From positions 1-64,000 of the forward strand of contig NZ_JABBGJ010000040.1 in the NCBI RefSeq assembly GCF_012927345.1: a stretch of 64,000 bases of DNA. Direction: 5' to 3'. Below, piece after piece: positions 16,637-26,302 of this stretch. Every line of letters starts with the position of its first letter. The first letter of the stretch is position 1. The notes under the pieces were generated by a model. That model saw only the letters and a program-made list of their open reading frames with translations, did not search any database and was not told the DNA's origin. The translations under genes were made by a program, and so were the position numbers. The DNA is from Paraburkholderia polaris. GTDB taxonomy: Bacteria > Pseudomonadota > Gammaproteobacteria > Burkholderiales > Burkholderiaceae.

Positions 16637-18106
16637 CTACATCAGCACGATATCGTACTGCTCCTGGCTCAAATTCGACTCCACCTGCAACGACACCGGC
16701 TTGCCGATGAAATCCATCAGCATCGCCAGATGCTGCGACTCTTCCTCAAGAAACAGGTCGATCACCTGCTGCGACGCCACCACGCGAAACTCGCGCGGAT
16801 TGAACTGCCGCGACTCCCGCAGAATCTCGCGCAGGACGTCATAGCACACCGTACGCGACGTCTTGACCTGCCCCTTGCCCTGGCACACCGGGCAGGGCTC
16901 GCACAGCACATGCGCCAACGACTCGCGCGTACGCTTGCGCGTCATCTCCACGAGCCCAAGCTGCGAGAAACCATTTACGGTCACGCGTGTGCGATCGCGC
17001 GACAACGCCTTCTTCAACTCGCCCAGCACTTGATCGCGATGCTCGACGTTCTCCATATCGATGAAGTCGATGATGATCACGCCGCCCAGATTGCGCAGCC
17101 GCAATTGCCGCGCGATCGTGTGCGCGGCTTCGAGGTTGGTCTTGAAGATCGTATCGTCGAAGTTGCGCGCGCCGACGTAGCCGCCGGTGTTGACGTCGAT
17201 CGTCGTCATCGCTTCGGTCTGGTCGATCACCAGATACCCGCCCGACTTCAGATCGACCCGGCGTGACAATGCGCGCTGGATCTCCGCCTCGATGTTGTAC
17301 AGATCGAAGAGCGGCCGCTCGCCGGTGTAGTGATGCAGTTTCGACGACACCGCCGGCGTGAACTCCGCCGCGAAGTCGGCGAGCATCTGATAGGTCTCGC
17401 GCGAGTCAACCTGAATGCGCGAGGTCTCGTCATTCACGAAATCGCGCAGCACCCGTTGCGAGAGATTCAGGTCCTGATACAGCAGGCTGGTCGGCGGCAT
17501 GCGCTGACCTTGCGAGATGATCGTCGCCCACGTCTTGCGCAGATACGCGACGTCTCCGGCCAATTCTTCGCTGGTCGCATCTTCAGCGATGGTGCGTACG
17601 ATGTAACCGCCTTTTTCATCAGCGGGCAGCACAGCCGTCAAACGCGCGCGCACGGCTTCGCGTTCGGCTTCGCTCTCGATCTTCTGCGAGATGCCGATGT
17701 GCGGCTCCTGCGGCAGATACACGAGCGTGCGCCCGGCGATACTCACTTGCGTGGACAGCCTTGCACCCTTGGTGCCGATCGGATCCTTCACGACCTGCAC
17801 CATCAGCGTCTGACCTTCGAAGACGATCTTCTCGATCGGCTGATGCGGCGCCTGATGCTGCGGTTCGCCCGCAATGCGCGGATGCCAGATATCCGCTACG
17901 TGCAGGAACGCGGCGCGTTCCAGACCGATGTCGATGAAGGCGGATTGCATGCCCGGCAACACGCGGACGACTTTGCCGAGATAGACATTGCCGACGCGTC
18001 CCCGCGACAGCGTTCGTTCGACGTGAAGTTCCTGGACGGCGCCTTGCTGGACGAGCGCGACGCGCGTTTCCTGCGGCGTGACATTGATCAGGATTTCTTC
18101 ATTCAT
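16637..18106 (-). CDS. rng: Ribonuclease G
   Basis: The 489-aa protein is a full-length RNase G, the endoribonuclease that matures the 16S rRNA 5' end and initiates decay of some mRNAs. An S1 RNA-binding domain occupies about residues 38-125 (GNVYLGKVVRVLPGMQSAFIDIG). The catalytic DNase I-like region carries MTTIDVNTGGYVG and IIIDFIDM with the metal-binding aspartates. CEPCPVCQGKG supplies the zinc-link cysteines that tie the dimer. It is the last gene of the hemF-nadD-rsfS-rlmH-maf-rng run, starting 9 bases after maf. Its stop lies about 80 bases from the end of the island's last gene. Confidence 0.96.
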   Translation of the reverse strand: MNEEILINVTPQETRVALVQQGAVQELHVERTLSRGRVGNVYLGKVVRVLPGMQSAFIDIGLERAAFLHVADIWHPRIAGEPQHQAPHQPIEKIVFEGQTLMVQVVKDPIGTKGARLSTQVSIAGRTLVYLPQEPHIGISQKIESEAEREAVRARLTAVLPADEKGGYIVRTIAEDATSEELAGDVAYLRKTWATIISQGQRMPPTSLLYQDLNLSQRVLRDFVNDETSRIQVDSRETYQMLADFAAEFTPAVSSKLHHYTGERPLFDLYNIEAEIQRALSRRVDLKSGGYLVIDQTEAMTTIDVNTGGYVGARNFDDTIFKTNLEAAHTIARQLRLRNLGGVIIIDFIDMENVEHRDQVLGELKKALSRDRTRVTVNGFSQLGLVEMTRKRTRESLAHVLCEPCPVCQGKGQVKTSRTVCYDVLREILRESRQFNPREFRVVASQQVIDLFLEEESQHLAMLMDFIGKPVSLQVESNLSQEQYDIVLM

Positions 18107-18115
18107 GGTGTTATT

Positions 18116-18745
18116 TTAGAAGTCGATGCGCGCTGCACGCAGGAGGGCAGCGGTTTCAAAAAGCGGCAAACCCATGATACCTGAATAGGACCCGTCGATA
18201 TGTTCGATAAACTCCGCGGCGCGTCCCTGCACACCATACGCGCCCGCCTTGCCGAGCGGCTCGCCGCTAGTGGCATAGCGGCGGATCGCGTCCGCGTGCA
18301 GTGCAGCAAAACGCACCTTCGATACCGATAGCGCAGCAGGCAGCAATGTGCCTTCGGCATCGACCACCGCGACAGCCGTCAACACTTCGTGATCGCGACC
18401 CGCGAGGCGCGTGAGCATTGCGACGGCATCGTCGGCGTCGACGGGCTTGCCGAGGATCGCGTCGTCGATCGTGACGGTTGTGTCGGCAACCAGGATTGGC
18501 CGTGCGGCATGCCCGCCTGCCACGAGACGCGCGCGCGCGGCGTGCGCCTTGGCGACGCACACGCGCTGCACGTAGTCGCGTGCACGCTCGCCCGGCAGCT
18601 CGACTTCGAGCGCTTCGGCATCTTCATCGGGACGCGGCAGGAGCAATTCGAAACGCACGCCGAGCTGTTGCAACAACTCCTGACGGCGTGGACTTTGCGA
18701 TGCGAGGTAGACGAATGGATGCAGCGAAGCGGCGGGCGTTGGCAT
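18116..18745 (-). CDS. maf: Maf-family nucleotide pyrophosphatase
   Basis: The 209-aa protein is a Maf/YhdE-type nucleoside triphosphate pyrophosphatase, which hydrolyses dTTP/UTP or modified nucleotides and has been linked to septum formation. Family motifs are clear: [13 protein letters not shown] at the N-terminus (SxSPRR phosphate-binding loop), [18 protein letters not shown] (catalytic Asp) and the C-terminal [30 protein letters not shown]. It is followed at 9 bases by rng in the same direction. The gap upstream to rlmH (18746-19028) shows no gene. Confidence 0.93.
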   Translation of the reverse strand: MPTPAASLHPFVYLASQSPRRQELLQQLGVRFELLLPRPDEDAEALEVELPGERARDYVQRVCVAKAHAARARLVAGGHAARPILVADTTVTIDDAILGKPVDADDAVAMLTRLAGRDHEVLTAVAVVDAEGTLLPAALSVSKVRFAALHADAIRRYATSGEPLGKAGAYGVQGRAAEFIEHIDGSYSGIMGLPLFETAALLRAARIDF

Positions 18746-19028
18746 GAACAGGTCTCAGTGAGGCGGATTAAGTGGGCGCGGTGAGCGTGCCGATCGCAGC
18801 GTCGCGCGAGCATTGCTTCGCATTGCCGGCGACCCATCGCGCCGACACGCTCTCAGCATTGGGGCGCGCCCGATCATCATGCGCAATCCTGCGACTAATC
18901 GCGTGGATGAGCATGCGGACGCTCGCGCGGGCACGCAAGTCAGCAAGGCAGAGGGCAACGACGGGTAATGGGCAACGAGCGAGGAGCAATGGGACGGGAA
19001 CGCGCGAAGCGTCCTCAGTCCTTCTCGC

Positions 19029-19499
19029 TCACGCGCGGTGATAGGGGTGATTTTGCGTGATGGTCCACGCGCGGTAAAGCTGTTCGGCGAGCAGCACGCG
19101 GACCATTGCGTGCGGCAGCGTCAGGCTGGAAACACGCAGCAGCATATCGGCGCGTGCTTTCAGATCGGGATCGAGCCCGTCGGCGCCGCCGATCAGAAAC
19201 GCCACGTCGCGGCCGTCCTGCTGCCAGCCGGGCAGGGCGCCGGCGAGCTGCATCGTGGTCCAATCCTTGCCGCGTTCATCGAGCGCAACAATGCGCGCGT
19301 TCTTCGGCAACGCGGCTTCGATTTTCTGCCGCTCGGCCGCCATCACGCTTTCGGCCGGCCGTCCCGACGAACGCTGCTCGGGCTTGATCTCGCGCAGCTC
19401 GATGCGCAGCTCGGGTGGCATGCGCTTCGCGTATTCGTCGAAGCCGGTGGCGATCCAGTCCGGCATCTTGTGGCCGACGGCGAGGATGTGCAGTTTCAT
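19029..19499 (-). CDS. rlmH: 23S rRNA pseudouridine(1915) N3-methyltransferase RlmH
   Basis: The 156-aa protein is RlmH, an SPOUT-fold methyltransferase that methylates pseudouridine 1915 in helix 69 of 23S rRNA on assembled ribosomes. Visible signatures are the N-terminal [15 protein letters not shown], the SAM-binding knot [14 protein letters not shown] and the C-terminal [20 protein letters not shown]...HPYHR, which ends at the very C-terminus as in all family members. Length equals the usual 155-157 residues. It follows rsfS, a pairing conserved in many bacteria. Confidence 0.97.
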   Translation of the reverse strand: MKLHILAVGHKMPDWIATGFDEYAKRMPPELRIELREIKPEQRSSGRPAESVMAAERQKIEAALPKNARIVALDERGKDWTTMQLAGALPGWQQDGRDVAFLIGGADGLDPDLKARADMLLRVSSLTLPHAMVRVLLAEQLYRAWTITQNHPYHRA

Positions 19500-19589
19500 G
19501 AGCGGTGTAATCGAGGACGCAATCGCTGCAATCGCGGGCGCAAGCGCTGACTATGCGTCGCGGACTTCAGCGGTTTGCCCGCCACGTAC

Positions 19590-20045
19590 CTACTTGCGGC
19601 GCACCGGCGTCTTGCGTGCGGGCTTCTTCGCGGCCGGCGCTTCGTCCTCTTCGTCCTCGTCGTCCGGCTCGCTCGCGCTGGCGCCGCCGAACGGATTGGG
19701 CGTCGAGAGCTTGATGCGCACCGGCTTGTCGCCCCAGATTTCCTCGAGGTTGTAGTACTGGCGCAGCGCCGGTTGCAGGATGTGCACGACCGCGTCGCCG
19801 CAATCGACCAGCACCCATTCGCCGATGTCCTCGCCTTCGGTGCTGATGACGTCGCCGCCGTTTTCCTTGACGCTTTCGCGCACGCTCGAAGCAAGCGCCT
19901 TGGTCTGGCGGTTCGAGGTGCCGCTCGCGACGATCACGCGATCGAACAGCGAGGTCAGGTGGCTGGTGTTGAACACCTTGATGTCTTGCGCTTTGACGTC
20001 TTCGAGAGCGTCGACGATCACGCGTTGCAGTTTGCGAATATCCAT
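19590..20045 (-). CDS. rsfS: Ribosome silencing factor RsfS
   Basis: The 151-aa product is RsfS (Iojap/YbeB family), which binds ribosomal protein L14 on the large subunit and blocks subunit joining when nutrients are short. The conserved core is present: LVSS-like IVASGTSNRQTKALA, and GEDIGEWVLVDCGDAVVHIL. ATG 20045 is chosen because it gives the normal MDIRKLQ N-terminus and lies just 4 bases after the nadD stop; an in-frame upstream ATG would overlap nadD by over 100 bases. The C-terminal 35 residues are an acidic then Lys/Arg-rich tail (EPDDEDEEDE, then KKPARKTPVRRK) beyond the family core. Confidence 0.95.
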   Translation of the reverse strand: MDIRKLQRVIVDALEDVKAQDIKVFNTSHLTSLFDRVIVASGTSNRQTKALASSVRESVKENGGDVISTEGEDIGEWVLVDCGDAVVHILQPALRQYYNLEEIWGDKPVRIKLSTPNPFGGASASEPDDEDEEDEAPAAKKPARKTPVRRK

Positions 20046-20049
20046 GGGG

Positions 20050-20802
20050 TTACCGGTGGTACAGATGATGTTGAAGAATATAGTCCCACACCGCAGTGGG
20101 GACATGGCTTGCGGCCCGGGCCTGGCTCTTGTCTTGCGGTTCGCCGCCCGCGAGGGCAAGCCGCTGGGTCACCTGTTCGCGCAGATGCGCGCGAATGTCG
20201 GTGGCCGAGACGTTGAACGCAAGCGTCGTATCGATCAGCAAGTGGCCGCAGGGCGTAGCTTGCAGAACGTCGGCGCGGGCACGGCGCGCGTCGATTTCTC
20301 GGGCGACCACGGGCGGAATCGACGCAAGGTCGAAACCGGGGCGCGTGGCCGCGCAGATGTGAGCGAAGTCGAACAGGCGCCGCCAGTCGCGCCATGTGTC
20401 GAGATGCACCAGTTGATCCGCGCCGATCAGAAGCGCAATCGACGCATCCAGACCTTCGCGTTCACGCCAGCGTTGCAGCGTGTCGATCGTGTAAGTCGGT
20501 CCGTCGTGATCGATTTCGTCGGTCGCGACACGCACCTTGACGCCCGGCAGGACTAGCTCGCTGGCCGCCGCGCGCGTCATGGCCAGACGATGCACGGCCG
20601 GCGAGACGTCCGATTTCTGCCACGGCTGGCCGGCCGGCAGCAGCACCAGTTCGGTCAGGTTCAGCACGTCGGCGAAACGCCGCGCGAGCGCGAGGTGGCC
20701 GTCGTGGATCGGATCGAAAGTGCCGCCGAGCAATCCGATTCGACGAGGCAGGGCGACAGGATGAGCGTTCGGCTTCAGGTGAGGATCCTTTGTCGTGGTC
20801 AC
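20050..20802 (-). CDS. nadD: Nicotinate-nucleotide adenylyltransferase
   Basis: The 250-aa protein transfers AMP from ATP to nicotinate mononucleotide to make deamido-NAD, a required step of NAD synthesis. The nucleotidyltransferase signature [18 protein letters not shown] contains the HxGH motif, and the C-terminal [14 protein letters not shown] carries the ISxTxxR ATP-binding motif (here VSATDIR). It lies between hemF and rsfS with a gap of four bases to rsfS, indicating co-transcription. The length is somewhat above the E. coli enzyme owing to a short N-terminal extension before PRRIGLLGG. Confidence 0.96.
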   Translation of the reverse strand: MTTTKDPHLKPNAHPVALPRRIGLLGGTFDPIHDGHLALARRFADVLNLTELVLLPAGQPWQKSDVSPAVHRLAMTRAAASELVLPGVKVRVATDEIDHDGPTYTIDTLQRWREREGLDASIALLIGADQLVHLDTWRDWRRLFDFAHICAATRPGFDLASIPPVVAREIDARRARADVLQATPCGHLLIDTTLAFNVSATDIRAHLREQVTQRLALAGGEPQDKSQARAASHVPTAVWDYILQHHLYHR

Positions 20803-20823
20803 GTGCGGTGCGGGCTTAAAGCC

Positions 20824-21747
20824 TCACACCCACTCGCGCGGCACGAGAAAATCGCTGTAAAGACGCGCTTCCGGCGTGCCCGGTTCGGGCTGCCAGTTGT
20901 AGCGCCAGTTCACCACAGGCGGCATCGACATCAAAATCGATTCGGTGCGTCCACCGCTCTGCAGCCCAAACAGTGTGCCACGGTCGAAGACCAGATTGAA
21001 CTCGACGTAGCGGCCGCGCCGGTATGCCTGGAAGTCCCGCTCGGCTTCGCCGTATGGAATGTTGCGGCGCTTTTCGATGATCGGCAGGTACGCTTTGAGG
21101 AATCCCTCGCCGACGCTTTTCAGCATCGCGAACGATTGATCGAAGCCCGGCGCCGAGAAATCGTCGAAGAAAATCCCGCCGATGCCACGCGGTTCATTGC
21201 GGTGCTTGAGGAAGAAATACTCGTCGCACCAGCGCTTGAAACTCGGGTAGAGGTCCGCGCCATAAGGCTGCAGCGCATCGCGGCACACACGATGGAAATG
21301 CTGCGCGTCTTCCTCGTAGCCGTAGTACGGCGTCAGATCCATGCCACCGCCGAACCAGAACACCGGCTCTTCGCCGGCTTTGGTCGCGATCAGCAGACGC
21401 ACGTTCATATGCACGGTCGGGCAGTGCGGATTGTGCGGGTGCAGCACGAGCGAGACGCCCATTGCTTCGAAACCACGGCCGGCCAGTTGCGGGCGCGCGG
21501 CGCTCGCCGAACCCGGTAACGCGTCGCCCGCTACGTCCGAGAAGCCGATACCGGCCCGCTCGAAGAAGTTGCCGCCTTCCAGAATCCGCGTGCAGCCGCC
21601 GCCGCGCAGCTTTTCGCCGGGGGCGCGCTGCCATGCGTCGGTCGCGAACGGCGTACCGTCGAACGCGCCGAGCGTGTCCGCGATATGCGTTTGCAGGCCT
21701 TGCAGCCAGCTGCGCACGGCCTGTGCGTCATAGCTCGAATCGGTCAT
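20824..21747 (-). CDS. hemF: Oxygen-dependent coproporphyrinogen III oxidase
   Basis: The 307-aa enzyme oxidatively decarboxylates coproporphyrinogen III to protoporphyrinogen IX with oxygen in haem synthesis. Signatures are unmistakable: [14 protein letters not shown], then [21 protein letters not shown], then [21 protein letters not shown] with catalytic His and acidic residues. ATG 21747 gives [12 protein letters not shown], the usual start; an upstream in-frame ATG adds eight residues. nadD starts 21 bases downstream of the hemF stop, so they probably share a transcript. Confidence 0.97.
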   Translation of the reverse strand: MTDSSYDAQAVRSWLQGLQTHIADTLGAFDGTPFATDAWQRAPGEKLRGGGCTRILEGGNFFERAGIGFSDVAGDALPGSASAARPQLAGRGFEAMGVSLVLHPHNPHCPTVHMNVRLLIATKAGEEPVFWFGGGMDLTPYYGYEEDAQHFHRVCRDALQPYGADLYPSFKRWCDEYFFLKHRNEPRGIGGIFFDDFSAPGFDQSFAMLKSVGEGFLKAYLPIIEKRRNIPYGEAERDFQAYRRGRYVEFNLVFDRGTLFGLQSGGRTESILMSMPPVVNWRYNWQPEPGTPEARLYSDFLVPREWV

Positions 21748-21975
21748 GAATGCAGATGCTGAGGGCGGCACGCTCGTCGTGCCGCGGGTGCTTCGTGAAG
21801 GGCGACGGCCGGGCCTTCGTCAGGATTTTCCTGCGACGGCCCGGCGGTACGTTCGTTCGCGCGGGTGAATGCCGCTCAACCCGGGTGCGCCCACATGGTG
21901 CGGTGGGCGCCGCAACGGCCGCGAAAACCCGCAGTGTAGCGCCGTTGGCGCCGCACGCGGGCGGGTGGGGCGGGC

Positions 21976-23274
21976 TTAGTGTTTGCCTTCGGTCTTGGCG
22001 TCGTGCTTGCGGTTCAATGCACGGTAGCCGATGTCGCGGCGATATTGCATGCCGTCGAACGAGATCTGATTGATCGTCTCATACGCGACCGATTGCGCGC
22101 TGCGTACCGAATCCGCCAGACCGACCACACACAACACGCGGCCGCCCGAGGTGGTCAGCTTGCCGTCCGCCAGCGTGGTGCCGGCGTGGAAAGTGACCGA
22201 ATCATCGGTCTCAGCCGGAATATCACTGATCCGGTCGCCCTTGCGCGGCGTGTCCGGATAGTTGTGCGCCGCGAGCACGACACCCAGCGCGGTGCGGCGG
22301 TCCCATTCCAGTTCGACCGTATTGAGCGTGCCGGCAATCGCCTGCTCGACCACTTTCGAGAAGTCGCCTTTCAGGCGCGCCATGATCGGCTGCGTTTCCG
22401 GGTCGCCCATCCGGCAGTTGAATTCGAGCGTCTTCGGATTGCCTTGCGCGTCGATCATCAGGCCGGCGTACAGAAAGCCGGTGAAGCGGATGCCTTCTTT
22501 CTCCATGCCACGCACGGTCGGCTGGATGATCTCGCGCATCACGCGTGCATGCAGTTGCGGCGTGACGATCGGCGCGGGCGAGTAGGCGCCCATGCCGCCG
22601 GTGTTCGGACCCTGATCGGCATCGAGCAGACGCTTGTGGTCCTGGCTCGAGGCGAGCGCCAGCACGTGCTTGCCGTCCACCATGACGATGAAGCTGGCTT
22701 CTTCGCCGGCGAGGAATTCCTCGATCACGACGCGCGCGCCGGCATCGCCCAGCTTGTTGTCCGACAGCATCATGTCGACTGCGGCGTGCGCTTCTTCCAG
22801 CGTTTGCGCAACGACCACGCCCTTGCCGGCGGCGAGGCCGTCGGCCTTGATGACGATCGGCGCGCCCTTGGCGTCCAGATAAGCGTGCGCGGCGGCAACG
22901 TCGGCGAAGGTTTCGTATTCCGCGGTTGGGATCGCGTGGCGCTTCATGAACGCCTTGGCAAAATCTTTCGAGCTTTCGAGCTGCGCGGCTTCCTTGCTCG
23001 GCCCGAAAATCTTCAGACCGCGCGAGCGGAACAGATTGACGATACCGGCGGCGAGCGGCCCTTCCGGTCCGACCAGCGTGAAGGCGATCTGTTCTTTCTC
23101 GACGAAATCGGCGAGTTCGGCCGGATCGGTGATGTCGATGTTGCGCAGACGCTCGTCCTGGGCGGTGCCACCGTTGCCGGGAGCAACGTAGACGAGCTGG
23201 ACCCGCGGCGATTGCGCGAGCTTCCATGCGAGCGCATGTTCGCGACCGCCGGAACCGACGACGAGTAACTTCAT
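21976..23274 (-). CDS. purD: Phosphoribosylamine-glycine ligase (GAR synthetase)
   Basis: The 432-aa protein catalyses the second step of purine synthesis, joining phosphoribosylamine to glycine with ATP. MKLLVVGSGGREHALAWKLA is the classic N-terminus; the ATP-grasp region includes PIVIKADGLAAGKGVVVA and the C-domain NTGGMGAYSPAP and LEFNCRMGDPETQ motifs. Full length and intact. It is set apart from hemF by about 230 bases and from the upstream yebC-like gene by about 240 bases with no other gene visible. Confidence 0.97.
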   Translation of the reverse strand: MKLLVVGSGGREHALAWKLAQSPRVQLVYVAPGNGGTAQDERLRNIDITDPAELADFVEKEQIAFTLVGPEGPLAAGIVNLFRSRGLKIFGPSKEAAQLESSKDFAKAFMKRHAIPTAEYETFADVAAAHAYLDAKGAPIVIKADGLAAGKGVVVAQTLEEAHAAVDMMLSDNKLGDAGARVVIEEFLAGEEASFIVMVDGKHVLALASSQDHKRLLDADQGPNTGGMGAYSPAPIVTPQLHARVMREIIQPTVRGMEKEGIRFTGFLYAGLMIDAQGNPKTLEFNCRMGDPETQPIMARLKGDFSKVVEQAIAGTLNTVELEWDRRTALGVVLAAHNYPDTPRKGDRISDIPAETDDSVTFHAGTTLADGKLTTSGGRVLCVVGLADSVRSAQSVAYETINQISFDGMQYRRDIGYRALNRKHDAKTEGKH

Positions 23275-23511
23275 GTGAATCCCCGAGACTTAAAAACCAT
23301 AAACGGCTGAAGCAGCACGCTCAGCCGTGGAATAACAGCGAGGTTTGCAATGAACCGCAGCCAGGCAGCGGCGCAGGATACATAGCGAACCCGGATGCAG
23401 GCGGTGTGGAAGGGCATCAACAAGCGCCCGCTCAGCAGCAACGCGAGGGCCAACCGGCGGCGCGGGCGTGGTTCGATGCAAATCCACGCACGAGGCGCCG
23501 CCGGGGCACGC

Positions 23512-24240
23512 TCATTCGTCGGCGATCGCGGCGTTTGTATAGACTTCCTGCACGTCGTCCAGACTCTCCAATGCGTCGAGCAGCTTCTGCATTTTCACCG
23601 CGTCGTCACCGGTGAACTCGACTTCCGTCTGAGGTTTCATCGTCACCTCGGCCAGTTCAGCCTTGAAGCCCGCGGCTTCGAGCGCGGTCTTCACCTTCGG
23701 GAAATCATTCGGCGGGCACAGCACTTCAATGCTGCCGTCTTCGTTCGTGACGACGTCGTCAGCGCCGGCCTCGAGCGCGGCGTCCATCAGCTTGTCTTCA
23801 GCCGTGCCGGGCGCGAACAGGAACTGGCCGACGTGATCGAACATGAACGACACCGAGCCGTCCGTGCCCATGTTGCCGCCGTTCTTCGAGAACGCGTGAC
23901 GCACGTCCGCCACCGTACGGGTGCGGTTGTCGGTCATGGTGTCCACGATCACCGCCGCGCCGCCGATGCCATAGCCTTCGTAACGGATTTCTTCGTAGTT
24001 TGCGCCGTCGACACCGCCCACGCCGCGTTGGATCGCGCGGTTGACGTTATCTTTCGGCATGTTGGCGTCGTATGCCTTTTCGACGGCGAGCCGCAGACGC
24101 GGGTTCGAGTCGATGTCGCCGCCGCCCATGCGGGCTGCCACCTGAATTTCCTTGATGAGCCGCGTCCAGACCTTGCCGCGCTTGGCGTCGGCCGCTGCTT
24201 TCTTATGCTTGATGTTGGCCCATTTCGAATGACCCGCCAT
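23512..24240 (-). CDS. YebC/PmpR/TACO1 family regulatory protein
   Basis: The 242-aa product begins [22 protein letters not shown], the hallmark of the YebC/TACO1 family, and continues with the conserved [20 protein letters not shown] and [19 protein letters not shown]. Family members bind DNA as regulators (PmpR) or act on ribosomes to help translation of proline-rich stretches; which applies here is not decidable. ATG 24240 is chosen over an upstream in-frame ATG since it gives the invariant N-terminus. Length matches the usual 240-250 residues. Confidence 0.94.
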   Translation of the reverse strand: MAGHSKWANIKHKKAAADAKRGKVWTRLIKEIQVAARMGGGDIDSNPRLRLAVEKAYDANMPKDNVNRAIQRGVGGVDGANYEEIRYEGYGIGGAAVIVDTMTDNRTRTVADVRHAFSKNGGNMGTDGSVSFMFDHVGQFLFAPGTAEDKLMDAALEAGADDVVTNEDGSIEVLCPPNDFPKVKTALEAAGFKAELAEVTMKPQTEVEFTGDDAVKMQKLLDALESLDDVQEVYTNAAIADE

Positions 24241-24644
24241 ACTTTTCTCCATCGCGCGCGCCAGTGGGGCGCACGCATAGTGCAATTGTCGTTGCGATGT
24301 CGGGCGCTGGTGATTGCGATCTTGCGCCTCGATTCAGACGGTTTCAGCTTGATAACGCCCGGCTGCGTCCGGCTGCGCCGCGGCTAGCGGGACCGAAGTT
24401 GCAGCGCGGTTGGGGCGGAGCGGTGCGGCCAGCGGGCTGAAAACGCCGCGCCAGTCCCGGCAAGCCCCGCGGAAGGCGCGATGCGCCAGGCAGTTGTGCA
24501 AGTTGAGCCGCTCTTTGAGCGGATTCGAATTTTATCACGGCGCCGGGGGGCGGCAGTGGGGTATGAGGCGAAAGTGGGCATCAGGCGCCTCTTTCAGTCG
24601 CGCCAAATATCCCCCTTATCTTTAGTGACCATCATTACGGTTGA
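24241..24644. other. Intergenic stretch without a supported gene
   Basis: About 400 bases between the divergent yebC-like and hicAB genes. It is GC-rich up to about 24600, then becomes A/T-rich approaching the hic palindromes. Short open frames are present on both strands but none has a credible product or ribosome binding site. Promoters for both genes presumably lie here; I could not define the yebC one. Confidence 0.4.
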
Positions 24645-24670
24645 AAATATAAACATTTTTGTTTATATTT
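24645..24670. promoter_or_regulatory. Perfect A/T-rich inverted repeat upstream of hicAB
   Basis: AAATATAAAC (24645-24654) and GTTTATATTT (24661-24670) form a perfect 10-base inverted repeat around ATTTTT. HicB antitoxins repress their own promoters by binding palindromes upstream of hicA; this is the most likely operator, overlapping the promoter. It lies 30 bases before the probable GTG start. Confidence 0.6.
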
Positions 24671-24671
24671 G

Positions 24672-24695
24672 CTCCTGTGTTCATGAACACAGGAG
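24672..24695. promoter_or_regulatory. Perfect 24-bp palindrome over the hicA ribosome binding site
   Basis: CTCCTGTGTTCA (24672-24683) is followed immediately by its exact reverse complement TGAACACAGGAG (24684-24695). The right half contains AGGAG, the ribosome binding site for the GTG at 24701. As DNA it is a strong candidate operator; as RNA, the two halves could fold and hide the ribosome binding site. Both would limit toxin production. Confidence 0.65.
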
Positions 24696-24700
24696 GGCCG

Positions 24701-25369
24701 GTGAAGCAAAGCGAGTTCAGACGTTGGCTCGCTGACCAAGGGGCGACTTTCGAACAAGGCAGCAAACATTTGAAGGTGTATCTGAACGGTCGGCAGACCA
24801 CACTGCCGAGGCATCCCGCTCACGAGATTTCGGAGCCGCTTCGCAAAGCAATTCTTAAGCAACTGAAATGCAACTCGAGGCAAGCCCCGCAAGGGGCTTC
24901 ATCACCGCCCAAGCTTTTCCCGTTAAGGGACCACGGAGAGTTACCTATGTTTCGCTATCCCGCCCGCATCGAAGCAGACGAAGCCGGCTTTACCGTTTCC
25001 TTTCGCGATATTCCGGAGGCACTGACCTCGGGCGCAACGCTCGAAGAAGCGCGCGAAATGGCGGCCGACGCGCTGGCGACGGCGATGGACTTCTACTTCG
25101 AAGACAAGCGGCAAGTTCCGTTGCCGTCAAAGGCACGGCGCGGCGAAGAGCTGGTCGAGCTGCCTGCCAGCCTGGCCGCCAAAGTACTGCTGCTCAACGA
25201 AATGCTCGCGCAAAAGGTGTCGCCTTCCGAATTGGCGAGACGTCTTCATACGCGTGCGCAGGACATCCAGCGCGTCATCGACCTTGGGCACGTCACGAAG
25301 ATCGACACGATCGCGTCGGCGCTAGCCGCGCTCGGCAAGCGTCTCGAGTTGTCGATCGTGCCCGCATAG
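24701..25369 (+). CDS. hicA-hicB: HicA toxin and HicB antitoxin joined in one open frame
   Basis: One frame encodes two normally separate proteins. Residues 1-56 are HicA, an mRNA interferase with a dsRBD-like fold: QSEFRRWLADQGATFEQG, KHLKVYL with the catalytic-type His, PRHPAHEISEPLRKAILKQL. HicA normally ends here; codon 57 is TGC (24869-24871), one base from TGA. A 25-residue linker of low character follows, containing an AAGCCCC/GGGGCTT hairpin with GCAA loop (24882-24899). HicB (140 aa) then begins at ATG 24947: MFRYPARIEADEAGFTVSF, a RNase-H-like fold, ending in a helix-turn-helix (SPSELARRLHTRAQDIQRVI). GGAG at 24935-24938 offers HicB its own start. GTG 24701 is used with AGGAGG upstream. 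Either a true fusion or a stop-loss allele. Confidence 0.8.
   Translation: MKQSEFRRWLADQGATFEQGSKHLKVYLNGRQTTLPRHPAHEISEPLRKAILKQLKCNSRQAPQGASSPPKLFPLRDHGELPMFRYPARIEADEAGFTVSFRDIPEALTSGATLEEAREMAADALATAMDFYFEDKRQVPLPSKARRGEELVELPASLAAKVLLLNEMLAQKVSPSELARRLHTRAQDIQRVIDLGHVTKIDTIASALAALGKRLELSIVPA
24935..24949 (+). promoter_or_regulatory. Internal ribosome binding site and ATG for HicB
   Basis: GGAG (24935-24938) lies eight bases before ATG 24947, which is in frame with HicA and gives the standard HicB N-terminus. It permits separate antitoxin synthesis in excess of the fused product, which would be needed to neutralise a toxin domain. Confidence 0.6.
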
Positions 25370-25380
25370 CCGGAAACCGC

Positions 25381-25411
25381 GCGGCGGCGTTTTTCGCGCC
25401 GCCGCTCCGTT
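25381..25411. terminator. Intrinsic terminator after hicAB
   Basis: GCGGCGGCG (25381-25389) pairs with CGCCGCCGC (25397-25405), followed by TCCGTTTTTT. It sits between the hicB stop and the convergent upp stop and ends the hicAB transcript. Confidence 0.8.
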
Positions 25412-25425
25412 TTTTCAGCCCGCTG

Positions 25426-26076
25426 TCAGTTTTTCGTGCCGAACAGGCGGTCGCCGGCGTCGCCGAGACCCGGCACGATATACGCATGCTCGTTCAGATG
25501 CGAATCGAGCGACGCCACGTACAGCTTGACGTCCGGATGCGCGTCCTGGAACACCTGCACGCCTTCCGGCGCGGCCACCAGCGCGAGGAACATGATGTTC
25601 TCGCCGGCCACGTTGCGGCGCTTGAGCACGTCCACCGCGTGCACGGCCGAATAGCCGGTCGCGACCATCGGATCGCACAGAATGAACACACGGTCTTCCA
25701 GATCCGGCAGGCGCACCAGATACTCGACCGGCCGATGGTCTTCGGCGCGATACACGCCGATGTGGCCCACGCGCGCGGACGGCACCAGCTCCAGCAGGCC
25801 GTCCGACATGCCGATGCCGGCACGCAGCACCGGCACGATCGCCAGTTTCTTGCCGGCGATCACCGGCGCGTCGATCTCCACCAGCGGCGTGGTGAGGCGG
25901 CGCGTGGTCATCGGCAGGTTGCGGGTGATCTCGTAGCCCATCAGCAGCGTGATCTCGCGCAGCAGTTCGCGGAACGTGCGGGTCGAGGTGTCCCGGTCGC
26001 GCATATGCGACAGCTTGTGCTGGATCAGCGGGTGATCGAGGATGAAAAGATTGGGAAAACGGCTGTCCTGAGTCAT
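25426..26076 (-). CDS. upp: Uracil phosphoribosyltransferase
   Basis: The 216-aa enzyme salvages uracil with PRPP to form UMP. The N-terminal [18 protein letters not shown] and the PRPP-binding [20 protein letters not shown] are diagnostic, together with the C-terminal [13 protein letters not shown], which binds uracil. ATG 26076 gives the usual [21 protein letters not shown] start; the longer frame upstream is not family-like. The gene is convergent with hicAB and divergent from the SDR gene. Confidence 0.97.
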   Translation of the reverse strand: MTQDSRFPNLFILDHPLIQHKLSHMRDRDTSTRTFRELLREITLLMGYEITRNLPMTTRRLTTPLVEIDAPVIAGKKLAIVPVLRAGIGMSDGLLELVPSARVGHIGVYRAEDHRPVEYLVRLPDLEDRVFILCDPMVATGYSAVHAVDVLKRRNVAGENIMFLALVAAPEGVQVFQDAHPDVKLYVASLDSHLNEHAYIVPGLGDAGDRLFGTKN

Positions 26077-26302
26077 GGCGGGGGCGCAAGCGGCGGCTAG
26101 AGGGATCGGTTCGGCGCTCCGCACGGCCTTGAAACCGGCTGACGGACGCGCCACGGCGCAAGTTTACCGAAAGAGTGGCGCCGGAAGATACCGGAGATTG
26201 CAGTGGCCCGGCGCAGTCCTGCACCGATTCTTCTAGAATCGGGGGAATCTTTGCAACGATTGGGCAACCGCGGGGTCTCCCCCGCGCCACGAGGATACAC
26301 AC

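Noticed and set aside
16556-19028. tRNA gene as island attachment site near the right junction
   Set aside because: No cloverleaf-like sequence was found around the rng stop or in the maf-rlmH gap.
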